Assembly (NCBI RefSeq): GCF_001561955.1
Contig: NZ_CP014223.1
Location: forward strand, 1,240,001-1,304,000
DNA from: Anaerotignum propionicum DSM 1682
Lineage (GTDB): Bacteria > Bacillota > Clostridia > Lachnospirales > Anaerotignaceae
DNA: 64,000 bases
Direction: 5' to 3'
Position numbers and translations under genes: made by a program. Below, piece after piece: positions 1 through 8,019 of the stretch (its first letter is position 1; every line of letters starts with the position of its first letter). The notes beneath the pieces were generated by a model. The model did not search any database. It saw only the letters and a program-made list of their open reading frames with translations, and had not been told where the DNA came from.

Positions 1-1658
1 ACGATCAGAATACATTGGGAATTGCCTATTCCACGGAGGCAGAAATTAGTTTTAAAGATGTTAGGACTTCCATAAGAGATCTTTATATTTACTACGATAT
101 AAATAAACAGAAATACTGTAATGCGATTACAAATGAAATGAATGATATTCAGACGCAATTAGATCACTATGCAAGTAGAATTGCTAATGAGCAGGATCAA
201 CAGAATTTTGATGTAGCTCAGCAGGCATTTAAAAACTATAAAAATGTTGTAGATGAAATTGTACAAGCTGCTAATAATGGAGATTCTAAGGATTCTATAT
301 TGGTATTAATTAAAGAGGGTGCATCAGTTGGGAATGATACATCCAACGCATTTAATACACTTACAGAATATAATAATTTGGCAGCAAAAGAAAATTTGGA
401 CAATGAAAAAACTACATCTTGGATTGCAATTATTTTGATGGCTGTGACGATTGTGATATCTGTGATTATAGCAATTCTTATGAGCAAATTTATATCCAAT
501 ATAATCAGCAGGCCTATGCAGATGCTGGTTATGGTAGCTGAGCATTTAGAAATAGGAGATGTTGATGTTTACAATTTAATGTCTGAAGAGGATAAAAAGG
601 TAAAATACCGAAAAGATGAAATTGGTAAGGTTGCATTAGCTTTTAATAAATTAATTCAGGCAAATATTGCGTTAAGTAAAGAGGCAGAAACGGTTGCCAC
701 AGGTGACTTGACCACAACCGTAACGGTTCGCTGCGAAAAAGATATTATTGGCAAAGCGTTGCGAGATTTAGTTGAGAAACTTCATAGCCTAATTTCATCT
801 GTAGCGATTACTTCCGAACAGGTTGACTTTGGTGCAAGGCAGGTTTCTGATGGAGCACAAGCCTTGTCTGCCGGCACCACAGAACAAGCAGCATCGTTAG
901 AGGAGTTGACTTCTGCGGTTGCTAATATTTCTGAGCAGGCTGTAAATAATGCTGCCAGTGTGCAAAAAGCGGGTGAGTATGTAAATCAGGCTGGTAAAGG
1001 TGTTGTTTCCAGTAGTGAACAGATGGAGAAGTTGAACCATGCTATGAAGGAGATTGGGCAGTCTTCTTTGCAAATTTCTAAGATTACAAAATTGGTAGAG
1101 GATATAGCATTTCAGACAAATATTCTTGCATTGAATGCTGCGGTAGAAGCTGCTCGGGCAGGAAATGCGGGCAAAGGTTTTGCTGTTGTAGCGGATGAAG
1201 TCCGCAATCTTGCGGCGAAGTCGGCTGAAGCAGCGAAACAGACAGCAGATTTGATTCAGAGATCTACAATATTGGTATCCGAAGGGGAAGTACTTGCGGA
1301 TAAAACTGTGCAACTTTTAATCGATGTCTCAGAAAAAGCTGCTATGGTAGAAAACTCTATAATTGAAATAGAGTCTGCTTCATCATCTCAGGCAACTGCA
1401 ATTGAGCAGATTAACCAGGGACTCTCTCAGGTATCGGCCGTTATTCAGACAAATGCAGCAACTTCGGAAGAGAGCTCCGCTGCCAGTGAAGAGCTTGCGG
1501 CACAGGCACAAGTTTTGAAGCAAGAGATTACCCACTTTAAATTAACCAGAGAGAAAGAAAACTACAGCATAAGAGAAAATGAAACCGCTTTCTCCGAAAA
1601 TCAGGGTGAACAAACTGTTTATTTGAACCCCTCAATCAATGACTATGTAAAATATTAA
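1..1658 (+). CDS. Methyl-accepting chemotaxis protein (5' end outside window)
   Basis: Membrane chemoreceptor that passes ligand signals to a CheA/CheW array. The reading frame is open to the left edge (codons in phase with base 3), so the first membrane segment and the true start lie outside the window; a TTG at base 15 is only an internal codon. Visible in order: a helical sensor part resembling the end of a four-helix-bundle ligand domain, a membrane segment at about 421-495, a HAMP linker at about 500-760, then the long cytoplasmic signalling coiled coil. The hairpin tip, with [17 protein letters not shown] and the following [10 protein letters not shown], sits at about 1110-1205 and is diagnostic of the family. 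The C-terminus ([10 protein letters not shown]) shows no classic NWETF-type receptor tail. It is followed by a strong terminator. Family assignment is certain; the ligand is unknown. Confidence 0.97.
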   Translation, partial: DQNTLGIAYSTEAEISFKDVRTSIRDLYIYYDINKQKYCNAITNEMNDIQTQLDHYASRIANEQDQQNFDVAQQAFKNYKNVVDEIVQAANNGDSKDSILVLIKEGASVGNDTSNAFNTLTEYNNLAAKENLDNEKTTSWIAIILMAVTIVISVIIAILMSKFISNIISRPMQMLVMVAEHLEIGDVDVYNLMSEEDKKVKYRKDEIGKVALAFNKLIQANIALSKEAETVATGDLTTTVTVRCEKDIIGKALRDLVEKLHSLISSVAITSEQVDFGARQVSDGAQALSAGTTEQAASLEELTSAVANISEQAVNNAASVQKAGEYVNQAGKGVVSSSEQMEKLNHAMKEIGQSSLQISKITKLVEDIAFQTNILALNAAVEAARAGNAGKGFAVVADEVRNLAAKSAEAAKQTADLIQRSTILVSEGEVLADKTVQLLIDVSEKAAMVENSIIEIESASSSQATAIEQINQGLSQVSAVIQTNAATSEESSAASEELAAQAQVLKQEITHFKLTREKENYSIRENETAFSENQGEQTVYLNPSINDYVKY

Positions 1659-1824
1659 AAATTGTGGTGTCAAATCTAAAGTTAGAGTCTTGAACGAAAC
1701 GAGGAAAAAGAGGGACAGAAATATCTTTTAGCAAATCAAATGAAAATAACAAAGCTGATTTGATGGAATAGGTTAATCATTTATTTAAAAGCCTTGATGA
1801 AGATTTAAAAATAGTGAGCGTTAA

Positions 1825-1860
1825 AACGCCCCTTTACAGTTTGTAAAGGGGCGTTCAGTT
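1825..1860 (+). terminator. Intrinsic terminator of the chemoreceptor gene
   Basis: A perfect 14-bp stem (AACGCCCCTTTACA at 1825-1838 with its complement at 1842-1855) closes a 3-base loop. The tail after it (CAGTTT) has only a short T-run, so termination could be partial. Confidence 0.75.
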
Positions 1861-1884
1861 TAACATTGAAAAATAGAATTAAAC

Positions 1885-1906
1885 CGCAGTATACTTGATA
1901 CTGTGC
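1885..1906 (+). repeat. Left 22-bp inverted repeat bounding the recombinase gene
   Basis: This matches the reverse complement of 3317-3338 at 21 of 22 positions; the one difference is T at 1904. Each copy is itself a dyad, CAGTAT-ACTTG-ATACTG, so only the 5-base centre is clearly asymmetric. Two inverted half-sites around a short core is the usual architecture of a tyrosine-recombinase crossover site. That it is the substrate of the enclosed recombinase is an inference. Confidence 0.85.
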
Positions 1907-2121
1907 AACTGCAATTAAGTATAATATAATACAATTTATTATATAACAACTGCTTTCAGTTTGTCAATTCGTGCGACATTTTTGTCGAAAAATCACGAAA
2001 ACAAAAATAATAATTTGTATTTTGATTATTACATGGTGCTTTTTCAGTGCAATTACAAGTTTCGCCGTCAAGAGCGACGTCATGGAAGCAATAAATTTAA
2101 TCAAGGAAAAGGAGAATGACA

Positions 2122-3264
2122 ATGGCACGTAGAGGAGAAAACATTTATAAACGAAAGGATAGTCGCTGGGAGGCAAGATTGCTTATCCAGAAGGGAAAGT
2201 ATAGATACTTTTACGGTAAAACTTATAAAGAGGCAAAGTTAAAAATGCGCTTGTTTCAAGAAAATATAAAAATTCATAAAGAGAAACAAGCTGAACAGAA
2301 AACAAATGCATATGTGTTGTTTGAGGGGTGGCTTCAAAAACAGGTGACCTTAAACAATGTAAAACCATTAACTTATGAAAGTTATTACCATTGTATGCAC
2401 AAGCATATCATGCCATTTTTTCAAAATGAGCAAACAAATAGAATCACAATAGAAACTGTTTCGCAATTTACGAAAACTGTCAGTGAGAATGAATTACTTG
2501 CGGACACCTCAAAGAAAAAAATATTCACCATTTTTAAAATTGCTTTGAGAGAAATTTTAAAAGACGAGCTAAACAGCGCCTCTATTCTGGCAGCTGTAAA
2601 ATCTCCAAAACTGGAGACAAGAGAGGTTGAAATTTTTTCGATAAAAGAACAACGGAGCTTGGAAGCGGCTGCACTACAGTCACAGGATCAACGTGCCTTA
2701 GGCATTATTTTATGCCTATATACCGGTATCAGACTGGGGGAGCTTTGTGCTCTAACGTGGGGGGACATTGATTGGGATAGTGGGTTTATGTCAATTACAA
2801 AAACAGTATCAAGAGTGAAAACCTTTAAGCAGGATACAAAAAAGACTGAATTGATAGTAGGAACCCCTAAAAGTCGTAATTCAATGCGTAAGATTCCTGT
2901 GCCGGAATTTCTGTTAAAATTAGTTCGGCATCGGAAACTATGGGAAGAAAATGAAGATGCTTTTGTTCTTTCTGGTAAAGAAACTCCAATTGATCCCAGA
3001 ATATTTCAAAAACTGTATAAAAAATTACTGGTGGACGCACATTTGAGAGATCGTAAATTTCACGCTATACGACACACTTTTGCTACGCGAGGATTAGAAT
3101 TAGGTGTAGATATTAAAACGATTAGTGAGATATTAGGACATTCTAACGTTTCTATAACCCTGAATATATATGCCCATTCTTTAATAGAGCAGAAAAAGGC
3201 TGCAATGGAAAAATATAATGCCATGCATATTGCATCGGCTGAAATCTCTAAATACGCCGTCTAA
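2122..3264 (+). CDS. Tyrosine recombinase/site-specific integrase
   Basis: DNA breaking-rejoining enzyme of the phage-integrase family, 380 residues. The N-terminus (RRGENIYKRKDSRWEAR) is the arm-type DNA-binding fold common in stand-alone clostridial integrases. It is followed by a SAM-like core-binding domain (about 60-160) and the catalytic domain (about 170-370). The catalytic set is complete: R204 in TGIRLGEL, H314 and R317 in HAIRH, H340 in LGHSN and nucleophile Y350 in NIYAHS. I start at ATG 2122 because GGAG at 2111-2114 lies 7 bases upstream; the ATG at 2116 would be too close. No excisionase, relaxase or phage genes are nearby. Instead the gene is enclosed by 22-bp inverted repeats (1885-1906 and 3317-3338), which suggests an invertible or minimal mobile unit rather than a larger integrated element. 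Confidence 0.95.
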   Translation: MARRGENIYKRKDSRWEARLLIQKGKYRYFYGKTYKEAKLKMRLFQENIKIHKEKQAEQKTNAYVLFEGWLQKQVTLNNVKPLTYESYYHCMHKHIMPFFQNEQTNRITIETVSQFTKTVSENELLADTSKKKIFTIFKIALREILKDELNSASILAAVKSPKLETREVEIFSIKEQRSLEAAALQSQDQRALGIILCLYTGIRLGELCALTWGDIDWDSGFMSITKTVSRVKTFKQDTKKTELIVGTPKSRNSMRKIPVPEFLLKLVRHRKLWEENEDAFVLSGKETPIDPRIFQKLYKKLLVDAHLRDRKFHAIRHTFATRGLELGVDIKTISEILGHSNVSITLNIYAHSLIEQKKAAMEKYNAMHIASAEISKYAV

Positions 3265-3732
3265 AACATAGTGTATAATAAAAAAAGGCCCTGAAATTGG
3301 ATGTTTTATGTTTAGGGCGCAGTATCAAGTATACTGCGTTCTTGAAGTCTAAATAAATATCCCCCATACGAATTGATTTATGTGCTTTTTTTATGTTACT
3401 TCCAATGATGATAATTGGATAAAATCACTTTTGAAAGATTTATTTTACCGCAAATGAATATGTAACGTAATATTTTTTGCAAATTTATATCTTAAAATTC
3501 GGAACTTATCTATTCTGTTAAATTACACCATAAGAATGTATCACAATAAAGCCTTAGGTCTATTTTACAGACGATAAATATTCAAGAAATGGGTTCATTC
3601 TTTTGAAGATAAACTCATAATTGGATAATCTATTTTAGTGAAACTATAAAAGGTAAGAAGATTATAAGGAAGAGATAAATCAAAATCATAAATATGGCCT
3701 AAAGAGAAAAAAGCGTAAAGGGGGACGTAATT
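3265..3732. other. Intergenic region between recombinase and HD-GYP gene
   Basis: No gene seen. It contains a weak GCCCT/AGGGC stem at 3286-3318 after the recombinase and the right inverted repeat. Then about 390 bases of AT-rich sequence lead to the HD-GYP gene. That long leader would be downstream of any promoter carried on an invertible segment. Confidence 0.5.
3317..3338 (-). repeat. Right 22-bp inverted repeat bounding the recombinase gene
   Basis: Reverse-complement partner of 1885-1906 (21/22 identical), 53 bases past the recombinase stop. On the plus strand its halves are CAGTAT and ATACTG around CAAGT, the inverse of the left core ACTTG. It could also fold as a 7-bp stem, but no T-run follows, so it is a poor terminator. 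Confidence 0.85.
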
Positions 3733-4410
3733 TTGTTTGAATTTTTTCAAGGTTTAACAGCAGATGAATTGATTCATATGCTGCCTGAAGATCAAATTAG
3801 GCACAGCTTAAATGTAGAAATACTTGTTGGGAAGCTAGTAGAATGGTTGCCAAAGCCTGAGGAAGTACAATTGTTTGAATATTACAGTAGAGCTGCCTAT
3901 TACCATGACATAGGGAAGGTTTGTGTCCCTCCTTATATACTGAATAAAACAGGGGCGTTAACGGTGGAAGAACGCTATATTATTCGATGCCACACAATCT
4001 ACGCCCAGGACTTGCTTGCTTTTTACAGGGAGAGTGGTTCGGGAGAAATTCCTTTATTTCTTCTTCCTCTCACTGTACAGGCGGCTGTTTATCATCATGA
4101 ATGGTGGAATGGGAAGGGATATCCCTATGGGTTAAGCGGTGCAGATATTCCATATGTGGCACGACTAACTTCCATATGTGATGCATATGATGCAATGGTA
4201 AGCAATCGCCCATATCATCTGGCATTTACCCATGAGTACGCATGTGAAGAGATTAGGAGGGGTGCTGGCACCCAGTTCGACCCAGTGCTTGCAAAGGTGT
4301 TTTTAAAGCATAAAAAAGAAATTGCACGCATTATTAATGAAATTTGCACATATCCAACGGACAAGCTTGAATTTGAAATAAAACGACTTTTAATTACCAA
4401 GCAGAATTAA
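3733..4410 (+). CDS. HD-GYP domain protein, probable cyclic-di-GMP phosphodiesterase
   Basis: Cytosolic 225-residue protein made of a single HD-GYP domain, the class that hydrolyses the second messenger c-di-GMP. Motifs seen: metal-binding HDIG at H58-D59, HHE at 121-123, the GYP signature at 129-131 inside NGKGYPYGLSG, then the typical DAYDAM and FDP segments. There is no receiver, PAS or membrane domain, so the sensory input is not in this polypeptide. The chosen start is TTG 3733, with AAAGGGGG about 9 bases upstream; no in-frame ATG lies near the ribosome binding site. Its position just beyond the inverted-repeat-bounded recombinase makes it a candidate target of phase-variable expression (inference). 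It is followed by an intrinsic terminator. Confidence 0.9.
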   Translation: MFEFFQGLTADELIHMLPEDQIRHSLNVEILVGKLVEWLPKPEEVQLFEYYSRAAYYHDIGKVCVPPYILNKTGALTVEERYIIRCHTIYAQDLLAFYRESGSGEIPLFLLPLTVQAAVYHHEWWNGKGYPYGLSGADIPYVARLTSICDAYDAMVSNRPYHLAFTHEYACEEIRRGAGTQFDPVLAKVFLKHKKEIARIINEICTYPTDKLEFEIKRLLITKQN

Positions 4411-4424
4411 ATTTTATTTTCACT

Positions 4425-4465
4425 GAGGCCATATCTTTTGATTAAAGAGGACGTGGTCTTTTTTT
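4425..4465 (+). terminator. Intrinsic terminator after the HD-GYP gene
   Basis: AGGCCA pairs with TGGTCT and TCTTT with AAAGA around a short loop, ending in a run of seven T (4459-4465). Confidence 0.7.
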
Positions 4466-4608
4466 ATACTTCAAGAATTATAGTAATATAGTAAGGGTCT
4501 TGAAACTCAATAAATTAGAAGGACTTATTTATAATCCGTAATTTTAATATATTGACGACATAGTTATAGAGGTTGCAATAAAATACTCAATTTGAAAACC
4601 AGGATTAA

Positions 4609-4794
4609 ATGATGGTAAGGTATTGTAAAAGATCTGAGTTTCCCTGTATGAATCATAACAGATTAAAAAAAATGAAAGAAGAATTTATCTCTAGGATAGG
4701 GTCATATGAGCAAATCGAAAGATTTTTTAAAATGCCGAATCTTCCACGAGTTAAAACATTTAGATTAGGTAATAAGAGAGTAGAAATCATTTGA
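4609..4794 (+). CDS. Small basic ORF of unknown function
   Basis: A 61-residue, lysine/arginine-rich ORF (KKMKEEFISRIGSYEQ in the middle) with a weak CAGGA 5 bases before ATG 4609. I recognise no family. Its composition is plausible for a real small protein or a fragment of a decayed gene, but nothing else supports it. The flanks, 4466-4608 and 4795-4983, are AT-rich with no other gene. Confidence 0.3.
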   Translation: MMVRYCKRSEFPCMNHNRLKKMKEEFISRIGSYEQIERFFKMPNLPRVKTFRLGNKRVEII

Positions 4795-4983
4795 ATACAG
4801 GCAATGCTAATTTTCATAAAAGATATAAATTTATTACAACAAACATGTAATATTCAAAGAAAATAGCTATGGATGCTAAGATTTCAGTGAGGATTTTGAG
4901 GGTATCTTTTTTTAAAAGCATGGTATGCTTTCTTTTTTGAAATTGTTCATTTTATTGCAAATAAATTTAAAATGCTTACAAAA

Positions 4984-5012
4984 GTAGGACGCTAGTCATT
5001 ACGACTAGCGCC
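4984..5012 (-). terminator. Intrinsic terminator of the brnQ-like gene
   Basis: CGCTAGTC (4990-4997) and its complement (5003-5010) close a 5-base loop 10 bases past the stop codon. On the minus strand the stem is followed by TCCTACTTTT. Confidence 0.65.
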
Positions 5013-5020
5013 CGTTCATC

Positions 5021-6340
5021 TTAAGCTAAATCTGCTTGTTCATTTTTTGATGCAAGAAGAGCTTTTTCGGACATTGGGATAAATTTACCTATAATACCGC
5101 CAATGATTGCAGGAATAACCCATCCACACTGGAATGTTGCAAGAGGAAGATTCTTAACAAATTCAAAAGGTAATCCATAACCTATTGATACATCAGCAGC
5201 ACTTGCCAATAAAGCCAGAGCCGCAGCACCAATATAGATGTTATTGTTTTTAATTTTATTTGCAAAGAAGCTTAAGATAATCATAACAAGAATTACTGGG
5301 TACAATAGAGTTAAAATTGGCCCTGCAATGCTGATGATAGTGGAAATGCCAAAGTTTGAAATAAAGTAGCTGAAAATAATTTCAATGACAATAATTTTTG
5401 TATAGGAAATCTTATTGTTAGTCATCTCAACAAAAACGGATGCACAAGAAGATACCAAGCCGATTGCTGTGGTCATGCAAGCAAAGAAAACAATGATTCC
5501 CAAAATTAAGATACCATAGCTGCCAATCAGTTTTTGGGTAATAGCTACAAGCAGTATAGACTGATTATAGTTTTCAAAGCCGCCTGCAGATGTTGTAGCA
5601 CCTAAGTAACACAAACCGCCATAAACGATAAACAAAGCAACGGCAGCAAAAAAGCTGGATTGAGTGATAATCTTTACAGTTGACTTTTTTTCTGAATAGC
5701 CCTTGCTTTGCGCTGTAGTAACAATAGTGATAATGAATACGATAGATACTAAAACATCCATTGTCTGGTATCCTGCAAGAACGCCTTCTTTTGCAGTATC
5801 AAAATTGGTTGTAGCTACAATGTCACCAATTGGATGTAAATAGCCGATTACAATTAATCCCAAAAGACAGGCAACCAATGCAGGTGTAAAGAATTTACCA
5901 ATTACGTCGATTACGCCAGATGGACGGATTGTAAAGAGAAGTACCAAGCCAAAAAAGATTGCGCCAAATACCCAAGAGTTAATAGAAGGGAAAATTGGCA
6001 TAACGCCCATTTCAAAAGTGGTTGCTGCTGTACGAGGGATACATAAAAAGGGCCCGATACATAAAACAATTAAAATATTCATGATGAATGAAGGCGCTTT
6101 ACCCAATTTACCCGTGAGACCATTTATTGAAATATCACCCGTTTTAATCATTGCAAAGATTGCTGCTAATGCCACCCCTACGTCAGCAACAAAGAAACAT
6201 AAAAAGCCGATAAACCAATCACTACCTGCATTTATCCCTAAGTATGGGGGGAAAATCAGGTTGCCTGCACCAAAGAACGTTGCAAATAATGCCATACCGA
6301 TTACTGCAATGTCACCGATGCCTTTTTTCTTTTCTTTCAT
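5021..6340 (-). CDS. brnQ: Branched-chain amino acid:cation symporter (BrnQ/LIVCS family)
   Basis: Inner-membrane carrier for leucine, isoleucine and valine driven by sodium or protons. The 439-residue length is typical. The N-terminal signature FFGAGNLIFPPYLG follows the first charged stretch (MKEKKKGIGDIAVIG), and about 12 hydrophobic helices cover the whole protein. The start is ATG at 6340, with a GGAGG-type site at 6351-6355. The gene stands alone on the minus strand, divergent from queT and with its own terminator. Its roughly 580-bp AT-rich upstream region shows no T-box or other leader that I can recognise. Substrate is inferred from family. Confidence 0.93.
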   Translation of the reverse strand: MKEKKKGIGDIAVIGMALFATFFGAGNLIFPPYLGINAGSDWFIGFLCFFVADVGVALAAIFAMIKTGDISINGLTGKLGKAPSFIMNILIVLCIGPFLCIPRTAATTFEMGVMPIFPSINSWVFGAIFFGLVLLFTIRPSGVIDVIGKFFTPALVACLLGLIVIGYLHPIGDIVATTNFDTAKEGVLAGYQTMDVLVSIVFIITIVTTAQSKGYSEKKSTVKIITQSSFFAAVALFIVYGGLCYLGATTSAGGFENYNQSILLVAITQKLIGSYGILILGIIVFFACMTTAIGLVSSCASVFVEMTNNKISYTKIIVIEIIFSYFISNFGISTIISIAGPILTLLYPVILVMIILSFFANKIKNNNIYIGAAALALLASAADVSIGYGLPFEFVKNLPLATFQCGWVIPAIIGGIIGKFIPMSEKALLASKNEQADLA

Positions 6341-6924
6341 TAACTAATTCCTCCTTGTACTAATTGAACATATACTTTTTCCCTCTTTTGTCGCACAATA
6401 ATCATTGTTAAAAAAATTGCGGACGCTTTACATTATGTTACAAAATGGCGAAGATTTCAAGAGGGTAAAAAAAATTTCAGTGAAATAAGCCAAGGTAAAA
6501 AAGGTTTTTTATAAAAAAATTATAAAGTTCACCAAAAAATATGCTTTAAATGGCAAAAAATAAGAAGTAATAAAATTTTTTGGGAATTTTGCCAAATAAA
6601 AGCTTGCTTTTTGCTAAAAAATATTTCATTTTTTTGATTGAAGCACTGTGAAAAGTAAGAATTCATTGACTTTTTTTCTATGTTAAAATCGCCGAAAGTG
6701 TTAAATTTTTGTTCGAATTAGTAGAAATTCTGACAAATGAATGATGTTCCTTGATTAATATGAATTTATCTGATTTTTATTTTTATGGATTGGTTGGTTT
6801 ATAAAAGCCAGTTGTAGATTTTTTATTGAAAATTGAAAGGTGATATGATGGGCAAAAAATAAAATGAAGAAATCGAATCAATATCCATAGGTTATTGCTT
6901 AGTCGTCTACTGGTGAAATAAGCC
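6341..6924. other. Divergent intergenic region brnQ/queT
   Basis: Very AT-rich, with no supported gene and no recognisable T-box. It must hold the promoter of the minus-strand transporter; I cannot place it with confidence. Confidence 0.5.
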
Positions 6925-6953
6925 TTGCAATATTTGCGAAAACCTTATATAAT
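6925..6953 (+). promoter_or_regulatory. Sigma-A promoter of queT
   Basis: TTGCAA (6925-6930), a 17-base spacer, then a perfect TATAAT (6948-6953). Transcription would start near 6960, about 20 bases before the candidate riboswitch. Confidence 0.8.
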
Positions 6954-6980
6954 TATTTTGTTAAAGAAAACAAAATATAT

Positions 6981-7042
6981 GAGATGTTCCTTGCGAAGGA
7001 CAGACAGTCTGTCCCACCATCTCGTGAATAAAAAACAGGGGG
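6981..7042 (+). promoter_or_regulatory. Candidate preQ1-I riboswitch controlling queT translation
   Basis: GAGATG (6981-6986) pairs with CATCTC (7018-7023) as stem P1. CCTTG in the loop (6989-6993) can pair with CAGGG (7036-7040) as the P2 pseudoknot, with one G-U. Between P1 and P2 lies the A-rich tail AATAAAAAACAGG that typifies preQ1-I aptamers. CAGGGGG is also the ribosome binding site of queT, so ligand binding would hide it. Unusually, a 7-bp hairpin (GGACAGA/TCTGTCC, 6998-7014) is inserted in the loop. The assignment rests on fold and on the transporter downstream. Confidence 0.65.
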
Positions 7043-7050
7043 TTTTTTTT

Positions 7051-7536
7051 ATGGGAAGAAATAAGATATCTGTTAAGTTTTTAGTGATTACTGCGATGAT
7101 TGCAGCAGTCTATTTTGTGATGACCATGGCCATTGCACCACTGTCTTTTGGGTTTATCCAAATGCGTATTTCGGAGGTTCTGGTGCTTCTTGCATTTATT
7201 GACAAGCGGTATGTACCGGGGCTAATATTGGGCTGTTTTATTGCAAATTTATTTAGTCCTTTTGGGATGATAGACGTGTTTTTCGGAACAGCTTGTACAG
7301 CAGCTGCCCTTTGGGGGATTACCCACAGTAAAACCTTATTTGGCGCCAGCTTATGGCCGGTATTTTGTAATGCCTTTATCGGCGTTGAGCTTTATATTTT
7401 AGGGGAGTGTCCTTTGTTTTTCGGAATGGCCACTGTTGCGATTGGTGAGTTTTTAGCAGTATCCTGCGTGGGATATGTTTTGTTTCGCCAAATCATGAAA
7501 AATCCCAGTCTTATGGCGAGGTTGAAATTCGCTTAA
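7051..7536 (+). CDS. queT: QueT-family queuosine-precursor transporter (ECF S component)
   Basis: Membrane protein of 161 residues with five to six hydrophobic helices, belonging to the QueT group of substrate-binding (S) components of energy-coupling factor transporters. These take up queuosine precursors such as preQ1 for tRNA modification. Recognisable family stretches are FGFIQMRISEVLVLLAF near residues 35-50 and GLILGCFIANLFSPFG further on. I start at ATG 7051; the GGGGG at 7038-7042 is its ribosome binding site and is the element the upstream riboswitch would mask. The longer open frame beginning near 6925 would run through the promoter and aptamer and is rejected. The ATPase and T subunits are not in this window. 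A terminator follows. Confidence 0.88.
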   Translation: MGRNKISVKFLVITAMIAAVYFVMTMAIAPLSFGFIQMRISEVLVLLAFIDKRYVPGLILGCFIANLFSPFGMIDVFFGTACTAAALWGITHSKTLFGASLWPVFCNAFIGVELYILGECPLFFGMATVAIGEFLAVSCVGYVLFRQIMKNPSLMARLKFA

Positions 7537-7557
7537 AATAATAGTATGGTTTTTAAG

Positions 7558-7595
7558 GAGTAACTTTGTATTGAAAACGAAGTTGCTCTTTTTTT
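7558..7595 (+). terminator. Intrinsic terminator of queT
   Basis: GAGTAACTTTG pairs with CGAAGTTGCTC (two G-U/A-C style mismatches tolerated) across a 9-base loop and is followed by seven T. Confidence 0.75.
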
Positions 7596-8019
7596 GTTTG
7601 CCTTGACTGTAAGGATTTATTTTCGCCATTGAAAAATTGGATATTGGAGGTTGCCTTCTATAAAGGGCAGGATAGCAGTGACCATGATAAAATTCGTCGA
7701 ATGGATTATTCATTAACAGAATCGAGTAAACAATATATTGAATTCGTTAGTTATTGTGTATGTATTTTTCATCTTTCATTTTGAAAACAGATTATTTATG
7801 GTATAATTTTTAAGACAAGGCTTGCTGAATTGCTGAAAATTTTGAATAAGAACATGCTGTAGCAGGATAGTTCCATTTGAATAAGCATTGCGATGAAGCC
7901 TGTTTCTTCGGAAGTGCACAAGCTTAAAGATTATTTCCGAAACCGTACCGCTCTTGTTTCTTTAGTACAACCATAGATTTGAGAACTTGATTATGTATTC
8001 AGAATAACGGAGGGATTTT
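7596..8019. other. Intergenic region before the flavin oxidoreductase
   Basis: No gene seen. A TATAAT-like box lies at about 7801-7806, but its -35 partner is unconvincing. Nothing else is recognisable. Confidence 0.4.

Larger units (their letters stand above)
1659..2121. other. Intergenic region before the recombinase
   Basis: No convincing gene. It holds the chemoreceptor terminator (1825-1855), the left inverted repeat (1885-1906) and, inside the bounded segment, a nested dyad at about 1966-1997 (TTCGTG/CACGAA around CGACA-TTTTT-TGTCG) that could be an operator or hairpin in the recombinase leader. The rest is AT-rich. Confidence 0.6.

Noticed and set aside
1885-3338. Reading the recombinase as part of a prophage or conjugative element
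   Set aside because: No other phage, relaxase, excisionase or repressor gene is nearby, and the bounding repeats are inverted, not the direct repeats left by integration.
3317-3338. Right repeat as the recombinase terminator
   Set aside because: It can form a 7-bp stem but has no T-run, and its near-identity to the left copy is better explained as a recombination site.
3265-3732. c-di-GMP riboswitch upstream of the HD-GYP or GGDEF genes
   Set aside because: The conserved GEMM core sequences were not seen upstream of 3733, 29185 or 50643.
6341-6924. T-box or leucine leader for the branched-chain transporter
   Set aside because: I found no T-box consensus, no specifier-like structure and no terminator in the leader.
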